The position numbers and the translations under genes were made by a program. Positions 10,105 through 20,441 of a stretch of 64,000 nt of DNA are shown here, one piece after another; positions within the stretch are counted from its first letter, which is position 1; every line of letters starts with the position of its first letter. A model generated the notes under the pieces. That model was not told the origin of the DNA. It saw nothing but the letters and a program-made list of their open reading frames with translations, and made no database searches. The DNA comes from Blastochloris sulfoviridis (lineage in GTDB: Bacteria; Pseudomonadota; Alphaproteobacteria; Rhizobiales; Xanthobacteraceae), in the NCBI RefSeq assembly GCF_008630065.1, contig NZ_VWPL01000010.1:62001-126000 (forward strand). The letters run 5' to 3'.

Positions 10105-10434
10105 ATGGCGACAGGCATCACCGTCACCCCCCGCGCCGCCAAGCGCATTCTCAAGGTTCTGGCCAGCGAGCCCGCCGGCTCGGTGCTGCGCGTCAGCGTC
10201 GAAGGCGGCGGCTGCACCGGTTTTCAGTACACCTTCGCCTGCGATCAAAAGAAGGCTGCCGATGATATCGTGATCGAGCAGGATGGCGCGGTGGTGGTGA
10301 TCGATCCCATCTCGCTGCAATACATGAACGGCTCGAATCTCGACTTCGTCGAGGATCTGATCGGCTCGGCCTTCCGGGTCGACAACCCCAACGCCACCGC
10401 AAAGTGCGGCTGCGGCACCAGCTTCTCGATCTGA
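10105..10434 (+). CDS. erpA: A-type iron-sulfur cluster carrier (ErpA/IscA/HesB family)
   Basis: A 109-residue A-type carrier that delivers Fe-S clusters to target proteins. The three conserved cysteines are visible: one in EGGGCTGF near residue 37 and two in the C-terminal KCGCGTSFSI. The start at 10105 is preceded by AGGAA. This copy sits away from the nif genes and is probably the housekeeping carrier; a separate nif-linked HesB/IscA is encoded at 32068-32388. The symbol is a family-level choice, since ErpA and IscA cannot be told apart by eye. Confidence 0.9.
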   Translation: MATGITVTPRAAKRILKVLASEPAGSVLRVSVEGGGCTGFQYTFACDQKKAADDIVIEQDGAVVVIDPISLQYMNGSNLDFVEDLIGSAFRVDNPNATAKCGCGTSFSI

Positions 10435-10496
10435 CGCGCAGCCGGCGCGTCCTGGCCGGGACGACCGAAACGCCCAACAACGGAAAGGCCCTGCCG

Positions 10497-11285
10497 GTGC
10501 GCGTCGCCACCTGGAACGTCAACTCCATCAAGCAGCGGGTCGACATCGTGCTGGGCTGGCTGGCCGACTGCCGGCCGGACATCGTGGCGCTGCAGGAGAT
10601 CAAGTGCGTCGACGACGCCTTCCCGCGCGCGGCCTTCGAGGACGCCGGCTACAATGTCGCCGTCCACGGCCAGAAGACGTACAACGGCGTGGCGATTCTC
10701 TCGAAGCTGCCGTTCGACGAGACCGTCATCCGGCTGCCCGGCGACGACGCGGACGAGCAGGCCCGCTTCCTGGAGGTGGTGGTGTCGGCCGGCGGCGGCG
10801 CGGTGCGCTTCGCCTCGCTCTACCTGCCCAACGGCAACCCGCCCGACACCGACAAATACCGCTACAAGCTGGCCTGGTTCGACCGGCTGATCGCCCATGC
10901 CCGCGCGCGTCTGGAACTCGAAGAACCGTTCATACTGGCCGGCGACTACAATGTGATTCCGACTGCGGCGGACGCTCGCGATCCGGCCCAGTGGGTCGGC
11001 GACGCCCTCTATCTGCCGCAGACGCGCACCCGCTTCCAGGGACTGGCCGGGCTCGGCTTCACCGACGCCATCCGCGCCGCGTCCGACGAGCCGGAACTCT
11101 ACACCTTCTGGGACTATCAGGCCGGCGCGTGGCAGAAGAACAACGGCATCCGCATCGACCATTTGATGCTGTCGCCCGAAGCCGCCGACCGCCTTCAGGC
11201 CTGCGGCATCGACAAGCAGGTCCGCGCGCTCGACAAGCCCTCGGACCACGTGCCGGTGTGGGCCGACCTGCGTTTGGAAGGTTGA
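10497..11285 (+). CDS. xth: Exodeoxyribonuclease III
   Basis: An AP endonuclease / 3'-5' exonuclease of the EEP fold used in base-excision repair. The 262-residue chain starts MRVATWNVNSIKQRV, reading the GTG at 10497 as initiator after a GGAAAGG site, which matches the family N-terminus. Key residues include the metal-binding Glu in LQEIKC, the GDYNVIP motif, and the terminal IRIDHLMLS and SDHVPVWADL with the catalytic Asp and His. It follows erpA by about 60 bases and may share its transcript. Confidence 0.94.
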   Translation: MRVATWNVNSIKQRVDIVLGWLADCRPDIVALQEIKCVDDAFPRAAFEDAGYNVAVHGQKTYNGVAILSKLPFDETVIRLPGDDADEQARFLEVVVSAGGGAVRFASLYLPNGNPPDTDKYRYKLAWFDRLIAHARARLELEEPFILAGDYNVIPTAADARDPAQWVGDALYLPQTRTRFQGLAGLGFTDAIRAASDEPELYTFWDYQAGAWQKNNGIRIDHLMLSPEAADRLQACGIDKQVRALDKPSDHVPVWADLRLEG

Positions 11286-11325
11286 CTCGCCGAAAACTGA
11301 ATCGCCAGGGACTCAGCGCACGGAC

Positions 11326-12174
11326 TCAGCGATAGATCTTCAGCCACTGCTGGAGATAGCTGAGGGCCACCGCCCGCTCGTCCTCGGTGGCGACCTTGAA
11401 GGCGTTGTCGTAGGTATCGACGATCCAGCCGTCGTCCGCGGTGGCCGCCGCCTCGCGGGCCAGCGTGAGCCACATCAGACCGCGCGCCGCCTGGCGCGGC
11501 ACGCCCTCGCCCTTGAACAGCAGGGCGCCCAGCAGCGCCTGCGCCTGATACTGGCCCTTCTGCGCCGCGAGCCCGAGCCAGCGGGCCGCCGTCAACGGCT
11601 CGCGCTCGGTGCCAACCCCCTCCAGATAGAGGCGGGCGAGGTGATACTGCGCGTCCGCGTCGCCGAACCATGACGCCGCATAGTGGAACATCTCGCGGGC
11701 GCGGCCGGGATCGCGCACCACCGCGGTATTGGGGATGCCGCGCAGGAAGAACCCGCCGAGCTCGACGAACGCATTGGCGACGAACGGCGCCTGCGGGCTG
11801 CCGGGCGCGTCGTCGGCGTGCAGATTGGCGATGCGGCGGAAGTATTCATACGCCTTGAGCTCGTCGCGGCGCACGCCGTCGCCGTCGGCATACATCCGCC
11901 CGAGCTTCCAGGTCGCCCCGGTGTGGCCCTGGTTGGCAGCGTACTGCAGCGACTTCAGCGCCTCGCCCTTGTCGCCGGCCATGTAGGACTTGGTGCCGGC
12001 GCGGAACGCCTCGATCGTCGAGCGCTCCCCGGTCCGGCCCGGCTCGATGGCGAGCACAGGGGCAACCGACGCCGACCGCTCGCCCAGTCCGGCGCTGGGA
12101 TCGAGGGCGAACGCCACCGGCGCCGTCAGAGCGACGGCGAACAAGGCCGAGATCACGCCGTCAGATATCCGCAT
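11326..12174 (-). CDS. Periplasmic Sel1-repeat protein, ExoR-like
   Basis: A 282-residue protein with a signal peptide (cleavage near VAFALDP) followed by several Sel1-type TPR repeats, for example AANQGHTGATWKLGRMYADG, AASWFGDADAQYHLARLYLEG and AAQKGQYQAQALLGALLFKGEG. Length, signal peptide and repeat layout resemble ExoR of rhizobia. ExoR is a periplasmic inhibitor of the ExoS/ChvI two-component system that controls exopolysaccharide and the free-living/host switch. No exoS/chvI lies nearby, so the regulatory role is inferred. It is convergent with xth. Confidence 0.75.
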   Translation of the reverse strand: MRISDGVISALFAVALTAPVAFALDPSAGLGERSASVAPVLAIEPGRTGERSTIEAFRAGTKSYMAGDKGEALKSLQYAANQGHTGATWKLGRMYADGDGVRRDELKAYEYFRRIANLHADDAPGSPQAPFVANAFVELGGFFLRGIPNTAVVRDPGRAREMFHYAASWFGDADAQYHLARLYLEGVGTEREPLTAARWLGLAAQKGQYQAQALLGALLFKGEGVPRQAARGLMWLTLAREAAATADDGWIVDTYDNAFKVATEDERAVALSYLQQWLKIYR

Positions 12175-12862
12175 GGCAGTTCTTTTCGCCCTGTCCGCGA
12201 AGATGGCCGGCCGCGCCTTGGCGCCCAGAGCCGACCGTTCGCGCGAACATCACATGGGCCCCCGAACCAAGTTCAGCCTGGAGCCGGTTCTCGATTTTTC
12301 TGCGGCGCGCACCGCCCTGAATTCGGGCGCAGCCATTCAAATTCGTGTGTGTCGGATCTGCGAAAACGTCCGCGTCCGACGCCGCCTTGCCCACCCCGCC
12401 GAGGGCGGAGGCCATTTGCAGCCGATGATCGCCCGCCAGCGGCGTGACGCGAAAATCCTGGACGGGACCAAAGACGGGACCAAACCCGCGGCAATGCGCT
12501 CGCGCCGGCCGCATGGCCACGCCCATCACGCTCGCCCGATTGTCGATCATCCCGCCGCCCATGTCGTCTTCCCTGCCCCCGCTCCAGCGCCTCCCGTGGC
12601 CACGTCATCCGCGCGGAAGAGAGAAAAACGCCACCGTCCTGCAGCCACGCAGCCGTGCCCTCATTTTGTGGCGGGATCGCGGCCCGGAAAACCGGCTAAT
12701 CTTGGAGTCTCTTGAAATGGTGAAGATGTTGCGAAAGAGCAACAACTGTGTTCCCTCCCTGCCCGCGGCAAGAACAATTCAATCGCCGAGTTTTCGTTCC
12801 ATCCGGCGCAGTGCGCACCACCCCGCGCGCCCGTCCGACCGGCCACAGGCGAGCTGCCCTTC
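12175..12862. other. Intergenic region without a recognisable gene
   Basis: About 690 bases between the divergent exoR-like and mpg genes. Open frames occur on both strands but none has a family resemblance, plausible codon pattern or good ribosome-binding site. It must hold the promoters of the two flanking genes; no clear consensus site was identified. Confidence 0.6.
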
Positions 12863-13470
12863 GTGAGCACACCGAAATCCGCCAGCGAACCGGGTCCGCA
12901 GACGCTGGACGCCGCCTTCTTCGCCCGCAGCGTCCATCGCGTGGCACCTGCCCTGATCGGCGCGACGCTCATCGTCGAGGGCGCGGGCGGCCTGATCGTC
13001 GAGGTCGAGGCCTACGACCCCGCCGACCCGGCAAGCCATGGCTATGGCGGGCGCACCGAGCGCAACGCGGCAATGTTCGGCCCGCCGGGCCGCGCCTATG
13101 TCTACCGCTCCTACGGCATCCACTGGTGCCTAAACTTCGTGTGCGAGCCGGAGGGTGTCGCCAGCGCCGTGCTGATCCGGGCGATCGAGCCCACGCAGGG
13201 CCTGGACGCGATGCGGGCGCGGCGCGGCCTCGACGATCCGCGCCTGCTGTGTGCCGGGCCGGGTCGGCTGTGCCAGGCGCTGGGCCTGACCCGCGCCCAC
13301 GACCACGCGCCGCTCGACGCCCCGCCCTTCCAACTGCTGCCGGCCCGGCCGGGATGCCGGTCGTGACCGGCCCGCGCATCGGCATCAGCAGGGCCGCCGA
13401 GCAGCCCTGGCGCTACGGGCTGGCGGGGTCGAAGTTCCTGTCGAAGCCGTTTCCGAAAAGCCGGACATGA
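12863..13470 (+). pseudogene. mpg: 3-methyladenine DNA glycosylase (AAG/Mpg family), frameshifted near the 3' end
   Basis: A base-excision-repair glycosylase of the AAG fold. The first frame (12863-13366) carries the active-site segments [18 protein letters not shown] and [18 protein letters not shown]. It then runs into a TGA. The conserved family C-terminus, [20 protein letters not shown] and the following [11 protein letters not shown], continues in another frame to a stop at 13470. The switch falls in the GC-rich stretch near 13340-13365 and corresponds to a missing base (or two extra). Without it the protein would be about 200 residues, the normal size. This is either a real disabling mutation or a sequencing error in a G/C run; I cannot tell which. 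Confidence 0.8.
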
Positions 13471-13503
13471 AAAAAGGCCGGCGCACGCAGCACCGGCCTT
13501 TCT
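13471..13503 (-). terminator. Rho-independent terminator of valS
   Basis: A 9-base stem (AAAGGCCGG paired with CCGGCCTTT) with an 11-base loop, followed on the minus strand by a run of T. It lies 27 bases past the valS stop. On the plus strand it could also end mpg transcripts, though the T run there is short. Confidence 0.85.
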
Positions 13504-13529
13504 CGATCCGACCGAACTGGAACGGCGCC

Positions 13530-16298
13530 CTATGCCGCGCTCTTCACCCGCGCCAGGGCCTCGCGCACCTTGGCCAGCAGCGCCACGTACTCGTCGCGCT
13601 TCTCGCGCTGCTCCTCGACCACCTCTTCCGGCGCCCGCTCGACGAAGGCCGGGTTGCCCAGCTTGGCGTCGAGCCGGGAGATCTCGCCGGCCACCCGGCT
13701 CTCCTCCTTGGCGAGACGGGCGGACTCCGCCGCGATGTCGATGACGCCGGCGAGCGGCAGCGCCGAGGCCTCACCGCGCACCATGAGTTGCAACGAGCCC
13801 TTGGGCGCGGCATCGGCGAAGCTCACGTCCGACAGGCGGGCCAACCGCTTCAGCGTATCCATGTGGCAAACGGCACGCTCGCGGGTGTCGGCGGAGGGCG
13901 CCACCAGCACCAGCGGCATCTGGGCGCCCGGCGGCACGTTCATCTCGGCCCGCACCGAGCGGATCTCGGTGACGAGATCGACCAGCCAGCCGATCTCCAG
14001 CTCCGCCTCGACGTCGCCGAGCCCATCGAGCTCAGGCCACGGCGCCAGCGCCAGCAGAGTACCGCGCGCCGGGCCGGTCTCGCCGGTGAGCCGCCACAGC
14101 TCCTCGGTGACGAACGGCATGAACGGGTGCAAGAGCTTCAGGATGACGTCGAGCGTCCAGGCGGTCACCGCCCGGATCTCATCCTTGGCCTCACCGTCCG
14201 GCCCGGTCAGCACCGGCTTGGCCAACTCCAGGTGCCAGTCGCAGAACACGTTCCACACGAAGCGATAGACCGCACCGGCCGCCTCGTTGAAGCGGTAGGC
14301 CTCGATCGCCGCCGTGGTCTCGGTGACGGCGCGCGACGCCTCGCCGATGATCCAGCGCGACAGCATCTCTTTCGTCTGCGCCGGGTCGAAGCCGGCGACG
14401 CGGGCGCAGCCATTGACCTCGCAGAAGCGGGTGGCGTTCCACAGCTTGGTCGCGAAATTGCGGTAGCCCTCGACGCGGCTGGTGGCGAGCTTGATGTCGC
14501 GCCCTTGCGCGGCCATCGCCGACAGGGTGAAGCGAAGCGCGTCGGCGCCGTACTGGTCGATCAGGTCGAGCGGGTCGATGACGTTGCCCTTCGACTTCGA
14601 CATCTTGGCGCCCTTCTCGTCGCGGACGAGCGCGTGGATGTAGACGGTGCGGAAGGGCACCTCGTCCATGAAGTGAAGGCCCATCATCATCATCCGGGCG
14701 ACCCAGAAGAAGATGATGTCGAAGCCGGTGACCAGCACGTCGGTCGGATAGTGGCGCTTGAGGATCGCCGTCTCGTCCGGCCAGCCGAGCGTCGAGAACG
14801 GCCACAGCGCCGACGAGAACCAGGTGTCGAGCACGTCCTCGTCGCGGGTGAGGAAGGCCGCGCGGCGGTCCGGATCCTCGGCGATGGCGATGCCCTCGCT
14901 GGGCTCGATCACTTCCTGCTCGGTGTACCAGGCCAGCGCGTCGGCCAGCGCCTCGTCCTCGGTCTCGGCGACGAACACCTTGCCGTCCGGCCCGTACCAC
15001 GCCGGGATCTGGTGGCCCCACCACAATTGGCGCGAGATGCACCAGGGCTGGATGTTCTCCAGCCAGTCGAAATAGACCTTCTCCCAGTTCCTGGGCACGA
15101 ACACCGTGCGCTCGTCGCGCACCGCGGCAAGCGCCCGCTCGGCCAGCGGCTTGACGTCGACATACCATTGGTCGGTCAGCCACGGCTCGATAACGGTGCC
15201 AGAGCGGTCGCCGTGCGGCACCATGTGGGTGTGCGGCTCGATCTTCTGGACGAGGCCGCGCGCCTCCATCATCGCGACGATGCGCTTTCGTGCCTCGAAC
15301 CGGTCGAGGCCATGCAGCCCCAGCACCTCGTCGAGGTCGGCGCCGCCCTCGAGATGGGCCAGGAACTCCTCATTGCCGGCGAGCAGCATCTTCGCTTCGG
15401 CATCGAGGATATTGATCATGCGCAAGGAATGGCGCTTGCCGACCTCGAAGTCGTTGAAGTCGTGCGCAGGCGTGATCTTGACCGCGCCCGTGCCCTTCTC
15501 GGGGTCGGAATAGCTGTCGGCAATGATCGGAATGCGCCGCCCGGCCAGCGGCAAGAGCACGTCGCGGCCGACCAGATCCTTGTAGCGCTCGTCATCCGGA
15601 TGCACGGCGACCGCGGTGTCGCCCAGCATGGTCTCCGGCCGGGTGGTGGCGACGGTGATCCTGATTGAGGGGTCGTCGGCCAGCGGATAGTCGAAATACC
15701 ACAGGTTGCCCCTGATCTCGACCTGCTGGACTTCGAGATCGGAGATGGCCGTGAGCAGCTTGGGATCCCAGTTGACCAGCCGCTTGTCCTTGTAGATCAG
15801 CCCGTCGCGATAGAGCGTGACGAACACCTTGAGCACGGCCCGCGACAAGCCCTCGTCCATGGTGAAGCGCTCGCGCGACCAGTCGCAGGAGGCGCCGAGC
15901 CGCTTGAGCTGGCCGACGATCGTGCCGCCCGACTGCTCCTTCCACGCCCACACCCGCTTGAGGAACGCCTCGCGTCCCATGTCGCGCCGGCTCGGCTCCT
16001 GGCGCTCCAGAAGCTGGCGCTCGACCACCATCTGGGTGGCGATGCCGGCATGGTCGGTGCCGGGCTGCCACAGCACGTCGCGGCCGCGCATGCGCTCGAA
16101 CCGGCACAGCACGTCCTGCAACGTATTGTTGAGGGCGTGGCCCATATGCAGCGAGCCGGTGACGTTGGGCGGCGGAATCACGATGGTATAGGGGGCCGCC
16201 TCTGCCCGGTCCGGCCGGCCTGCCTTGAACACCTCGGCCGCCGTCCAGGCATCGTGGATTCGGGCCTCGACTTCGGCCGGCGTAAACGTCTTTTCCAT
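13530..16298 (-). CDS. valS: Valyl-tRNA synthetase
   Basis: A class I synthetase charging tRNA-Val with editing of Thr-tRNA. The protein (about 922 residues) shows [16 protein letters not shown] with the HIGH-type motif, a [15 protein letters not shown] motif near residue 560, the CP1 editing region between them, and a C-terminal coiled coil typical of ValRS in the last 65 residues. Two adjacent ATG codons (16301 and 16298) could start it; [16 protein letters not shown] fits the family N-terminus, and open frame upstream is not expected to be translated. It is followed by a clear terminator. Confidence 0.95.
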   Translation of the reverse strand: MEKTFTPAEVEARIHDAWTAAEVFKAGRPDRAEAAPYTIVIPPPNVTGSLHMGHALNNTLQDVLCRFERMRGRDVLWQPGTDHAGIATQMVVERQLLERQEPSRRDMGREAFLKRVWAWKEQSGGTIVGQLKRLGASCDWSRERFTMDEGLSRAVLKVFVTLYRDGLIYKDKRLVNWDPKLLTAISDLEVQQVEIRGNLWYFDYPLADDPSIRITVATTRPETMLGDTAVAVHPDDERYKDLVGRDVLLPLAGRRIPIIADSYSDPEKGTGAVKITPAHDFNDFEVGKRHSLRMINILDAEAKMLLAGNEEFLAHLEGGADLDEVLGLHGLDRFEARKRIVAMMEARGLVQKIEPHTHMVPHGDRSGTVIEPWLTDQWYVDVKPLAERALAAVRDERTVFVPRNWEKVYFDWLENIQPWCISRQLWWGHQIPAWYGPDGKVFVAETEDEALADALAWYTEQEVIEPSEGIAIAEDPDRRAAFLTRDEDVLDTWFSSALWPFSTLGWPDETAILKRHYPTDVLVTGFDIIFFWVARMMMMGLHFMDEVPFRTVYIHALVRDEKGAKMSKSKGNVIDPLDLIDQYGADALRFTLSAMAAQGRDIKLATSRVEGYRNFATKLWNATRFCEVNGCARVAGFDPAQTKEMLSRWIIGEASRAVTETTAAIEAYRFNEAAGAVYRFVWNVFCDWHLELAKPVLTGPDGEAKDEIRAVTAWTLDVILKLLHPFMPFVTEELWRLTGETGPARGTLLALAPWPELDGLGDVEAELEIGWLVDLVTEIRSVRAEMNVPPGAQMPLVLVAPSADTRERAVCHMDTLKRLARLSDVSFADAAPKGSLQLMVRGEASALPLAGVIDIAAESARLAKEESRVAGEISRLDAKLGNPAFVERAPEEVVEEQREKRDEYVALLAKVREALARVKSAA

Positions 16299-16425
16299 CA
16301 TGATCGTGAACCCGTACGCGCTGGAACGGGCGCGACAGAAGCCGACCGCCGCTCCGGCGTCAATCATTAAGCGCGGCCATTCGGCGCGGCGCGCAGCGCC
16401 GGCGGCGACCGGTATCGGGTGGGCG

Positions 16426-17070
16426 TCAGCCCCGCCCGCGCGAGACCCGCTCGATCTCCGCCCGGACGAGCCGCTCGACCACCGTCGGCAGGTTCTCGTC
16501 CAGCCACTGCTTCAGCATCGGCCGCAGCATGTCCTGCACGAGATCCTCAAGCGTCCTGGCATTGTTGGACAGGATGGTATGGGTGAGCGAGCCGAAGGCG
16601 GCGGAGACAGCGGCACTCGCCGCCTGGGACAGCATCGGCGATCCCGCCGCGACCGCCCCCTGTACCGGAACGGAAGGTAGCGGCACGGACAGCGGCGCGG
16701 GCGGCGGCTCGTCCACCTCGCGGAACATCACGTCCTCGCGCGGCTCGATGCGGCTGATGCCGTTCGCCTTGGCCTGCACCGGCAACGGCACGGCATCGGT
16801 CAGTTCCAGCACCTGGGAGGAGACAGGCGCGGGCGCCGGCTCGGCGACCTTCTCGTCAAACCCAGACAGCAGCGCGTCGATGTCGTCCTGCCCCATCCCG
16901 GAATTGTCCTCCACGGGCGGCGCAGACGGTGGCGGCGACGGCGGGGCAACGCTCTCCGCCCGTGCGGGAGTCGTCGCCGCCTTGGCGGGCTCATCGTCGG
17001 CAATAATCCGGCGGATGGAAGCAAGAATTTCTTCCATCGACGGCTCCTGCACACGCGCACTTTGAGTCAT
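16426..17070 (-). CDS. popZ: Polar organizing protein Z (DUF2497)
   Basis: PopZ forms a cell-pole network in alphaproteobacteria that anchors ParB/centromere complexes. The 214-residue protein has the hallmark architecture. A short N-terminal helix ([18 protein letters not shown]) is followed by a Pro/Ala-rich disordered middle, then a C-terminal helical segment with [19 protein letters not shown] and [19 protein letters not shown]. It lies directly upstream of valS, the usual arrangement in Hyphomicrobiales, and is probably cotranscribed with it. Confidence 0.93.
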   Translation of the reverse strand: MTQSARVQEPSMEEILASIRRIIADDEPAKAATTPARAESVAPPSPPPSAPPVEDNSGMGQDDIDALLSGFDEKVAEPAPAPVSSQVLELTDAVPLPVQAKANGISRIEPREDVMFREVDEPPPAPLSVPLPSVPVQGAVAAGSPMLSQAASAAVSAAFGSLTHTILSNNARTLEDLVQDMLRPMLKQWLDENLPTVVERLVRAEIERVSRGRG

Positions 17071-17611
17071 GGCCTCTGCCTTCTTCCCGCCATCGACCCG
17101 ACAGGGTTGCTCTTGGCGCGGCCTGGAGAGAATCGCTGCAATCTCGGGCTCTTACGCAACGAAGTATGTCATCGGAAGGCCCGAAGGCAAGCAACAGCCT
17201 GTGGATGGATCGGGATGAACCGGGACCTTGAGCGGTCTGGGCCGACATTTTGCGCAGATATTGGCGAACCTGCTCAGCCCCGCGTCAACCGCCCGGCGAT
17301 CGAGCGCGCAAATCCCGCGGACGGCGGCCGGCCGCGAACTCCCGCCTGCCGCTCATCCGAACGCGGCCGTCAGTCCTGCTGTCTTGCGGCCCACTCTGTC
17401 TTGCGGCCTGTCTCGCCGTTTGTCTTGCCGTTTGCGGCCGACCAAGCCGGAAACCGCGCCCGGATCGCCAGGAATCCCGGTCCGATGATCGGATCTTCCG
17501 CGCCCGCAAAGCAAGAACCCGGCCCAATGGGCCGGGTTTCGCGTCAGGCTTGAGGCGCGGAACCGAACGCACGCGCCGTTTTCCCGGCGGCAAGCCCCGG
17601 GCGTCGGCGTG
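17071..17611. other. Intergenic region upstream of popZ
   Basis: About 540 bases without a recognisable gene. It holds the promoter region of popZ at its left end and the transcription terminator of the TolC-type gene near 17516-17538. Short runs of CTTGCGGCC/GTCTTGC-type repeats occur around 17380-17440. Nothing else is seen. Confidence 0.55.
17516..17538 (-). terminator. Terminator of the TolC-type gene
   Basis: A perfect 10-base stem (AACCCGGCCC / GGGCCGGGTT) with a 3-base loop lies downstream of the tolC stop on the minus strand. The core CCGGCCCAATGGGCCGG is the same as in the terminator at 23338-23362. Confidence 0.75.
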
Positions 17612-19009
17612 TCACTTGCCGTCCGGCGTGCGGACGCCGATCCAGGCATCGCGGACCTGCCGGTAATGGACCGTGTCGTCGTATTCTTGGACATTGAGGC
17701 CAAGCTGCTTGGCCGACAGCCGGCCGATGCCGCTGAGCACCGAATAGGATGCCACCACGCGGTCGCGCTGCGCGGTCACCAGGGCGACCTGGGAGTTGAC
17801 CAGTTCAGTCTGGGCGTTCAGCACGTCGAGCGTGGTCCGCTGCCCGACCCGGGCCTCTTCCCGCACGCCTTCCAGGGCGATCTCGTTGGCGCGAACCTGC
17901 GCCTGCTCGGCCTCGATCTGCGCCTTGGCGGCCTGCAACTCGCCCCAGGACTGCACGACCGCCGCCCGCACCTGATCGCGCGACACGTCGACGTCGAGAC
18001 GCTTCTGGCCGAGCGTTTCCTTGGCCTGACGGATGGTCGAGTACTCGGAGCCGCCCTGATAGATCGGCACGGTCAGACGTCCGACCACCTGCGCCGTCAT
18101 CGAATCCTCAAGCTGCGACGACCCGTCGAACCGGCGCAGATAATTCGCTTCGAGGGTCACCACCGGCAGCAGGCTGCCCTCGGCGACCTTCACCTGCAGC
18201 ATCGCCGCATCGGCGCCGTTCTTGGCCGCCTCGATCGCCGGATGGCGGGACAGGCCGGTGGCCACCGCCGCATCCAGGCTGGCCGGCAGCAGCTTGTCGA
18301 CCGGGCGGCCGGGAACCAGCTTGCCGGGCTCGCTGCCGATGACCTGCCGATACTGGGCGCGCGAGGTCTGCAGCCGGGCATTGGCGGCCAGCAGCAGCGA
18401 CTGCGACCCGGCCAGGCGGGCCTCGGCCTGCGCCACGTCGGTGCGCGTCACCTCGCCGACCTGAAAGCGGTCGCGGGTGGCGCGCAACTGCTCCTCGAAC
18501 GACGCGAGAGACTGCTGCCGCAGCTTCACGATCGCGGTGTCGCGCAGCACGTTCATATAGGCGGTGACGCCATCAAGCAGGATGTTCTGCTCGGTATTGC
18601 GCAGCGTCTCGCGCGCCTGGATCACCTGCGCTTCGGCCTGACGAACATTGTTGGTCGTCTTGCCGCCATCATAGACCGTCTGCGACAGGCTCACGCCGTA
18701 GCCGCTCGGATTGATCGCGTCGCGATTGGTCTGGATCGTCCGCGGCGGCGTGGTGTTGGTCCAGGTCTTCGTCGTCAGGGACTGATTCCCGATATCGGCG
18801 GTGGCGTTGATGCGCGGACGATAGCCGGACAGCGCCTGCGGCACGTTCTCGTCCACCGCGCGCAGGGCTGCGCGTTGGGAATTGAGTTCCGGATTGCTCC
18901 GATAGGCCTGCGCCAGGGCGCTCTCGAGCGTCTGCGCCTGAACCTCACCCGCCAGAGCGAGCGCCAAAACTCCGAACACGGCAACCCTGATCCCCGTCGC
19001 CGTCGGCAT
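17612..19009 (-). CDS. tolC: TolC-family outer-membrane channel protein
   Basis: An outer-membrane exit duct for type I secretion or RND efflux. The 465-residue protein has a signal peptide (VFGVLALALAGEVQAQ) and the duplicated OEP layout. The first half includes LESALAQAYRSNPELNSQRA and the second half ALSRHPAIEAAKNGADAA-like helices with LNAQTELVNSQVALVTAQRD. The start at 19009 is preceded by AGAAGGGG; the longer upstream open frame is rejected. No inner-membrane pump genes are adjacent, so the partner is unknown. It follows pcm on the same strand, an arrangement common in this order. Confidence 0.9.
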   Translation of the reverse strand: MPTATGIRVAVFGVLALALAGEVQAQTLESALAQAYRSNPELNSQRAALRAVDENVPQALSGYRPRINATADIGNQSLTTKTWTNTTPPRTIQTNRDAINPSGYGVSLSQTVYDGGKTTNNVRQAEAQVIQARETLRNTEQNILLDGVTAYMNVLRDTAIVKLRQQSLASFEEQLRATRDRFQVGEVTRTDVAQAEARLAGSQSLLLAANARLQTSRAQYRQVIGSEPGKLVPGRPVDKLLPASLDAAVATGLSRHPAIEAAKNGADAAMLQVKVAEGSLLPVVTLEANYLRRFDGSSQLEDSMTAQVVGRLTVPIYQGGSEYSTIRQAKETLGQKRLDVDVSRDQVRAAVVQSWGELQAAKAQIEAEQAQVRANEIALEGVREEARVGQRTTLDVLNAQTELVNSQVALVTAQRDRVVASYSVLSGIGRLSAKQLGLNVQEYDDTVHYRQVRDAWIGVRTPDGK

Positions 19010-19173
19010 GTGAAACCCCTTCTTCGTTCGCCCGAAACGAATCTCGATTGGAAACATGTTCCTCACTACGGGCGGAAAAATAGCCGCAGCGTGAGCGAAA
19101 AATAAGCCGGCAGATGCCCGCCCACGCCGTTTCCCGGGCCAGTGAAGCAAAAATGACACACAGACGCAGCGCT

Positions 19174-19833
19174 CTAAAACGCAAAGCCTTTCGGCTTTTC
19201 GAAGCCCGGCAGGGCCGGGATGGCAGCATTGAACAGGGCCTGGGAGGAGATCGTCCCGCCGAGCGAACGATACAACACCGCCCGCCCCGAGCCGCCACAT
19301 CCCACCACTGCGATCAGCCGGCCATTGTCCTTCAGTTGACCGAACAATGCCTGCGGCACCTGTTCGACGGCCCCCTCGAGCAGAATCGCATCGAACGGCG
19401 CGGCCTTCGGCCAGCCGGCCGCCAGCGGGCCGCTTGCCACCGCGGCATTGCCGATCGCCAGCCGGTCGAGCAGGCGGACGGCATCGCCGGAAAGGACGGG
19501 ATCGGCCTCAAGCGCCACCACCGACTGGGCGAGTCGCGCCACCAGCGCCGCCGAGTACCCGCTGCCGCATCCGACATCGAGCACGCGATCGCCCGGCTGC
19601 AGGCCCAGCGCCTGGATCATGCGGGCGAGCGTCAGCGGCTCAAGCAGATAGCGCGGCCCCACGCCGCCGATCGGCAGGTCGTCGTCGCGATAGGCGAGCG
19701 CCCGCTGCGACTCGGGCACGAACGCCTCGCGCGGGATCTCCAGCAGCGCCGCGATCAGCGCGGGGTCGGTCACCCCGTTCGTCCGCACCTGCCCGTTCAC
19801 CATGTTCCGCCTGAGGGTGACGAAATCGATCAT
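19174..19833 (-). CDS. pcm: Protein-L-isoaspartate O-methyltransferase family protein
   Basis: A SAM-dependent methyltransferase of the PCMT family, which repairs isoaspartyl residues. The 219-residue protein has DRVLDVGCGSGYSAALVARL (SAM-binding motif I) near residues 80-99, preceded by PREAFVPESQRALAYRDDDLPIGG-type residues. In tolC-linked members such as this one the catalytic Ser/Thr region differs from the canonical enzyme, so repair activity itself is inferred. It is upstream of tolC, probably in the same transcript. Confidence 0.88.
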   Translation of the reverse strand: MIDFVTLRRNMVNGQVRTNGVTDPALIAALLEIPREAFVPESQRALAYRDDDLPIGGVGPRYLLEPLTLARMIQALGLQPGDRVLDVGCGSGYSAALVARLAQSVVALEADPVLSGDAVRLLDRLAIGNAAVASGPLAAGWPKAAPFDAILLEGAVEQVPQALFGQLKDNGRLIAVVGCGGSGRAVLYRSLGGTISSQALFNAAIPALPGFEKPKGFAF

Positions 19834-19867
19834 GAGAGCCCTGCCCCGCTGCTTCCCGGAAACGGTC

Positions 19868-19974
19868 TTAGAGCGTCCGCCGATCTGATTGGATCAAGCG
19901 GGCGCTCTAAGTTTCTCGTTTATCGCATTCTCTTTCGCAAAACCGGTTCCCACTTTTGCGGAGACTGCGCTAGG
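19868..19974 (-). repeat. Dispersed repeat, family A (inverted copy)
   Basis: On the minus strand it reads CCGCAAAAGTGGGAACCGGT and continues to GCGCTCTA boxes, matching the copies at 2301 and 8723. It also carries CCGCCGATCTGATTGGATCA between two TAGAGC boxes, a feature shared with the copy at 22309. Confidence 0.75.
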
Positions 19975-20315
19975 GAATTAGGCAGGATCCGGCCGCTGGC
20001 GCAACTGGGCGTGGCCTTGGCCATGCCGAATAAGACCGGCGGCCCAGGATGCTGACGCATCGGGCCGGCAGGACTCGCGGAGTCTCGTTGTGGAATTCAG
20101 CAATGTGCCCGCGCCTGGGCGGACCCTTCTCGCTCAGGCCCCTCTCGCTCAGGCTGTTGCGTCTGCGCGGGCGGCGGAACGACAGTTTCCACAGGCGGAT
20201 CGCGCGGGGCGCGGATTCCGGCAGGAAGGGCCCCCGCGCGCGCTGCCGGCAGGCTTGTTTCCGGCAAGCCGGATCTGCCAGGCCGGATTCCGACGGGCTG
20301 AATTCCGACAGGTTC

Positions 20316-20344
20316 TTGGCAACAGCCGAACCGCTTGCTATATG
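20316..20344 (+). promoter_or_regulatory. Probable sigma-70 promoter of tRNA-Asn
   Basis: TTGGCA at 20316-20321 and TATATG at 20339-20344 are spaced by 17 bases, ending 22 bases before the mature tRNA 5' end. Confidence 0.6.
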
Positions 20345-20366
20345 CGCCGCACACCTTGGGTGCCGT

Positions 20367-20441
20367 TCCCCGGTAGCTCAGTGGTAGAGCAACCGGCTGT
20401 TAACCGGTTGGTCGCTGGTTCGAATCCGGCCCGGGGAGCCA
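20367..20441 (+). tRNA. tRNA-Asn (anticodon GTT), CCA encoded
   Basis: A complete cloverleaf can be drawn. The acceptor stem TCCCCGG pairs with CCGGGGA, the D arm contains GCTCAGTGGTAGAGC, and the anticodon loop CTGTTAA gives GTT at 20399-20401. The T arm holds GGTTCGAATCC. The discriminator base is G20438, followed by an encoded CCA at 20439-20441. Confidence 0.97.

Larger units (their letters stand above)
19834..20366. other. Spacer between pcm and tRNA-Asn
   Basis: The left part holds an inverted family A repeat. The right part has a short direct repeat of CTCGCTCAGGC near 20130-20157 and several CCGGATTCCGA-like boxes, then the tRNA promoter. No gene was recognised. Confidence 0.55.

Noticed and set aside
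12161-12608. Overlapping 110-130-codon minus-strand frames upstream of the exoR-like gene
   Set aside because: Atypical codon pattern, no homology recognised, and they occupy the expected promoter region.
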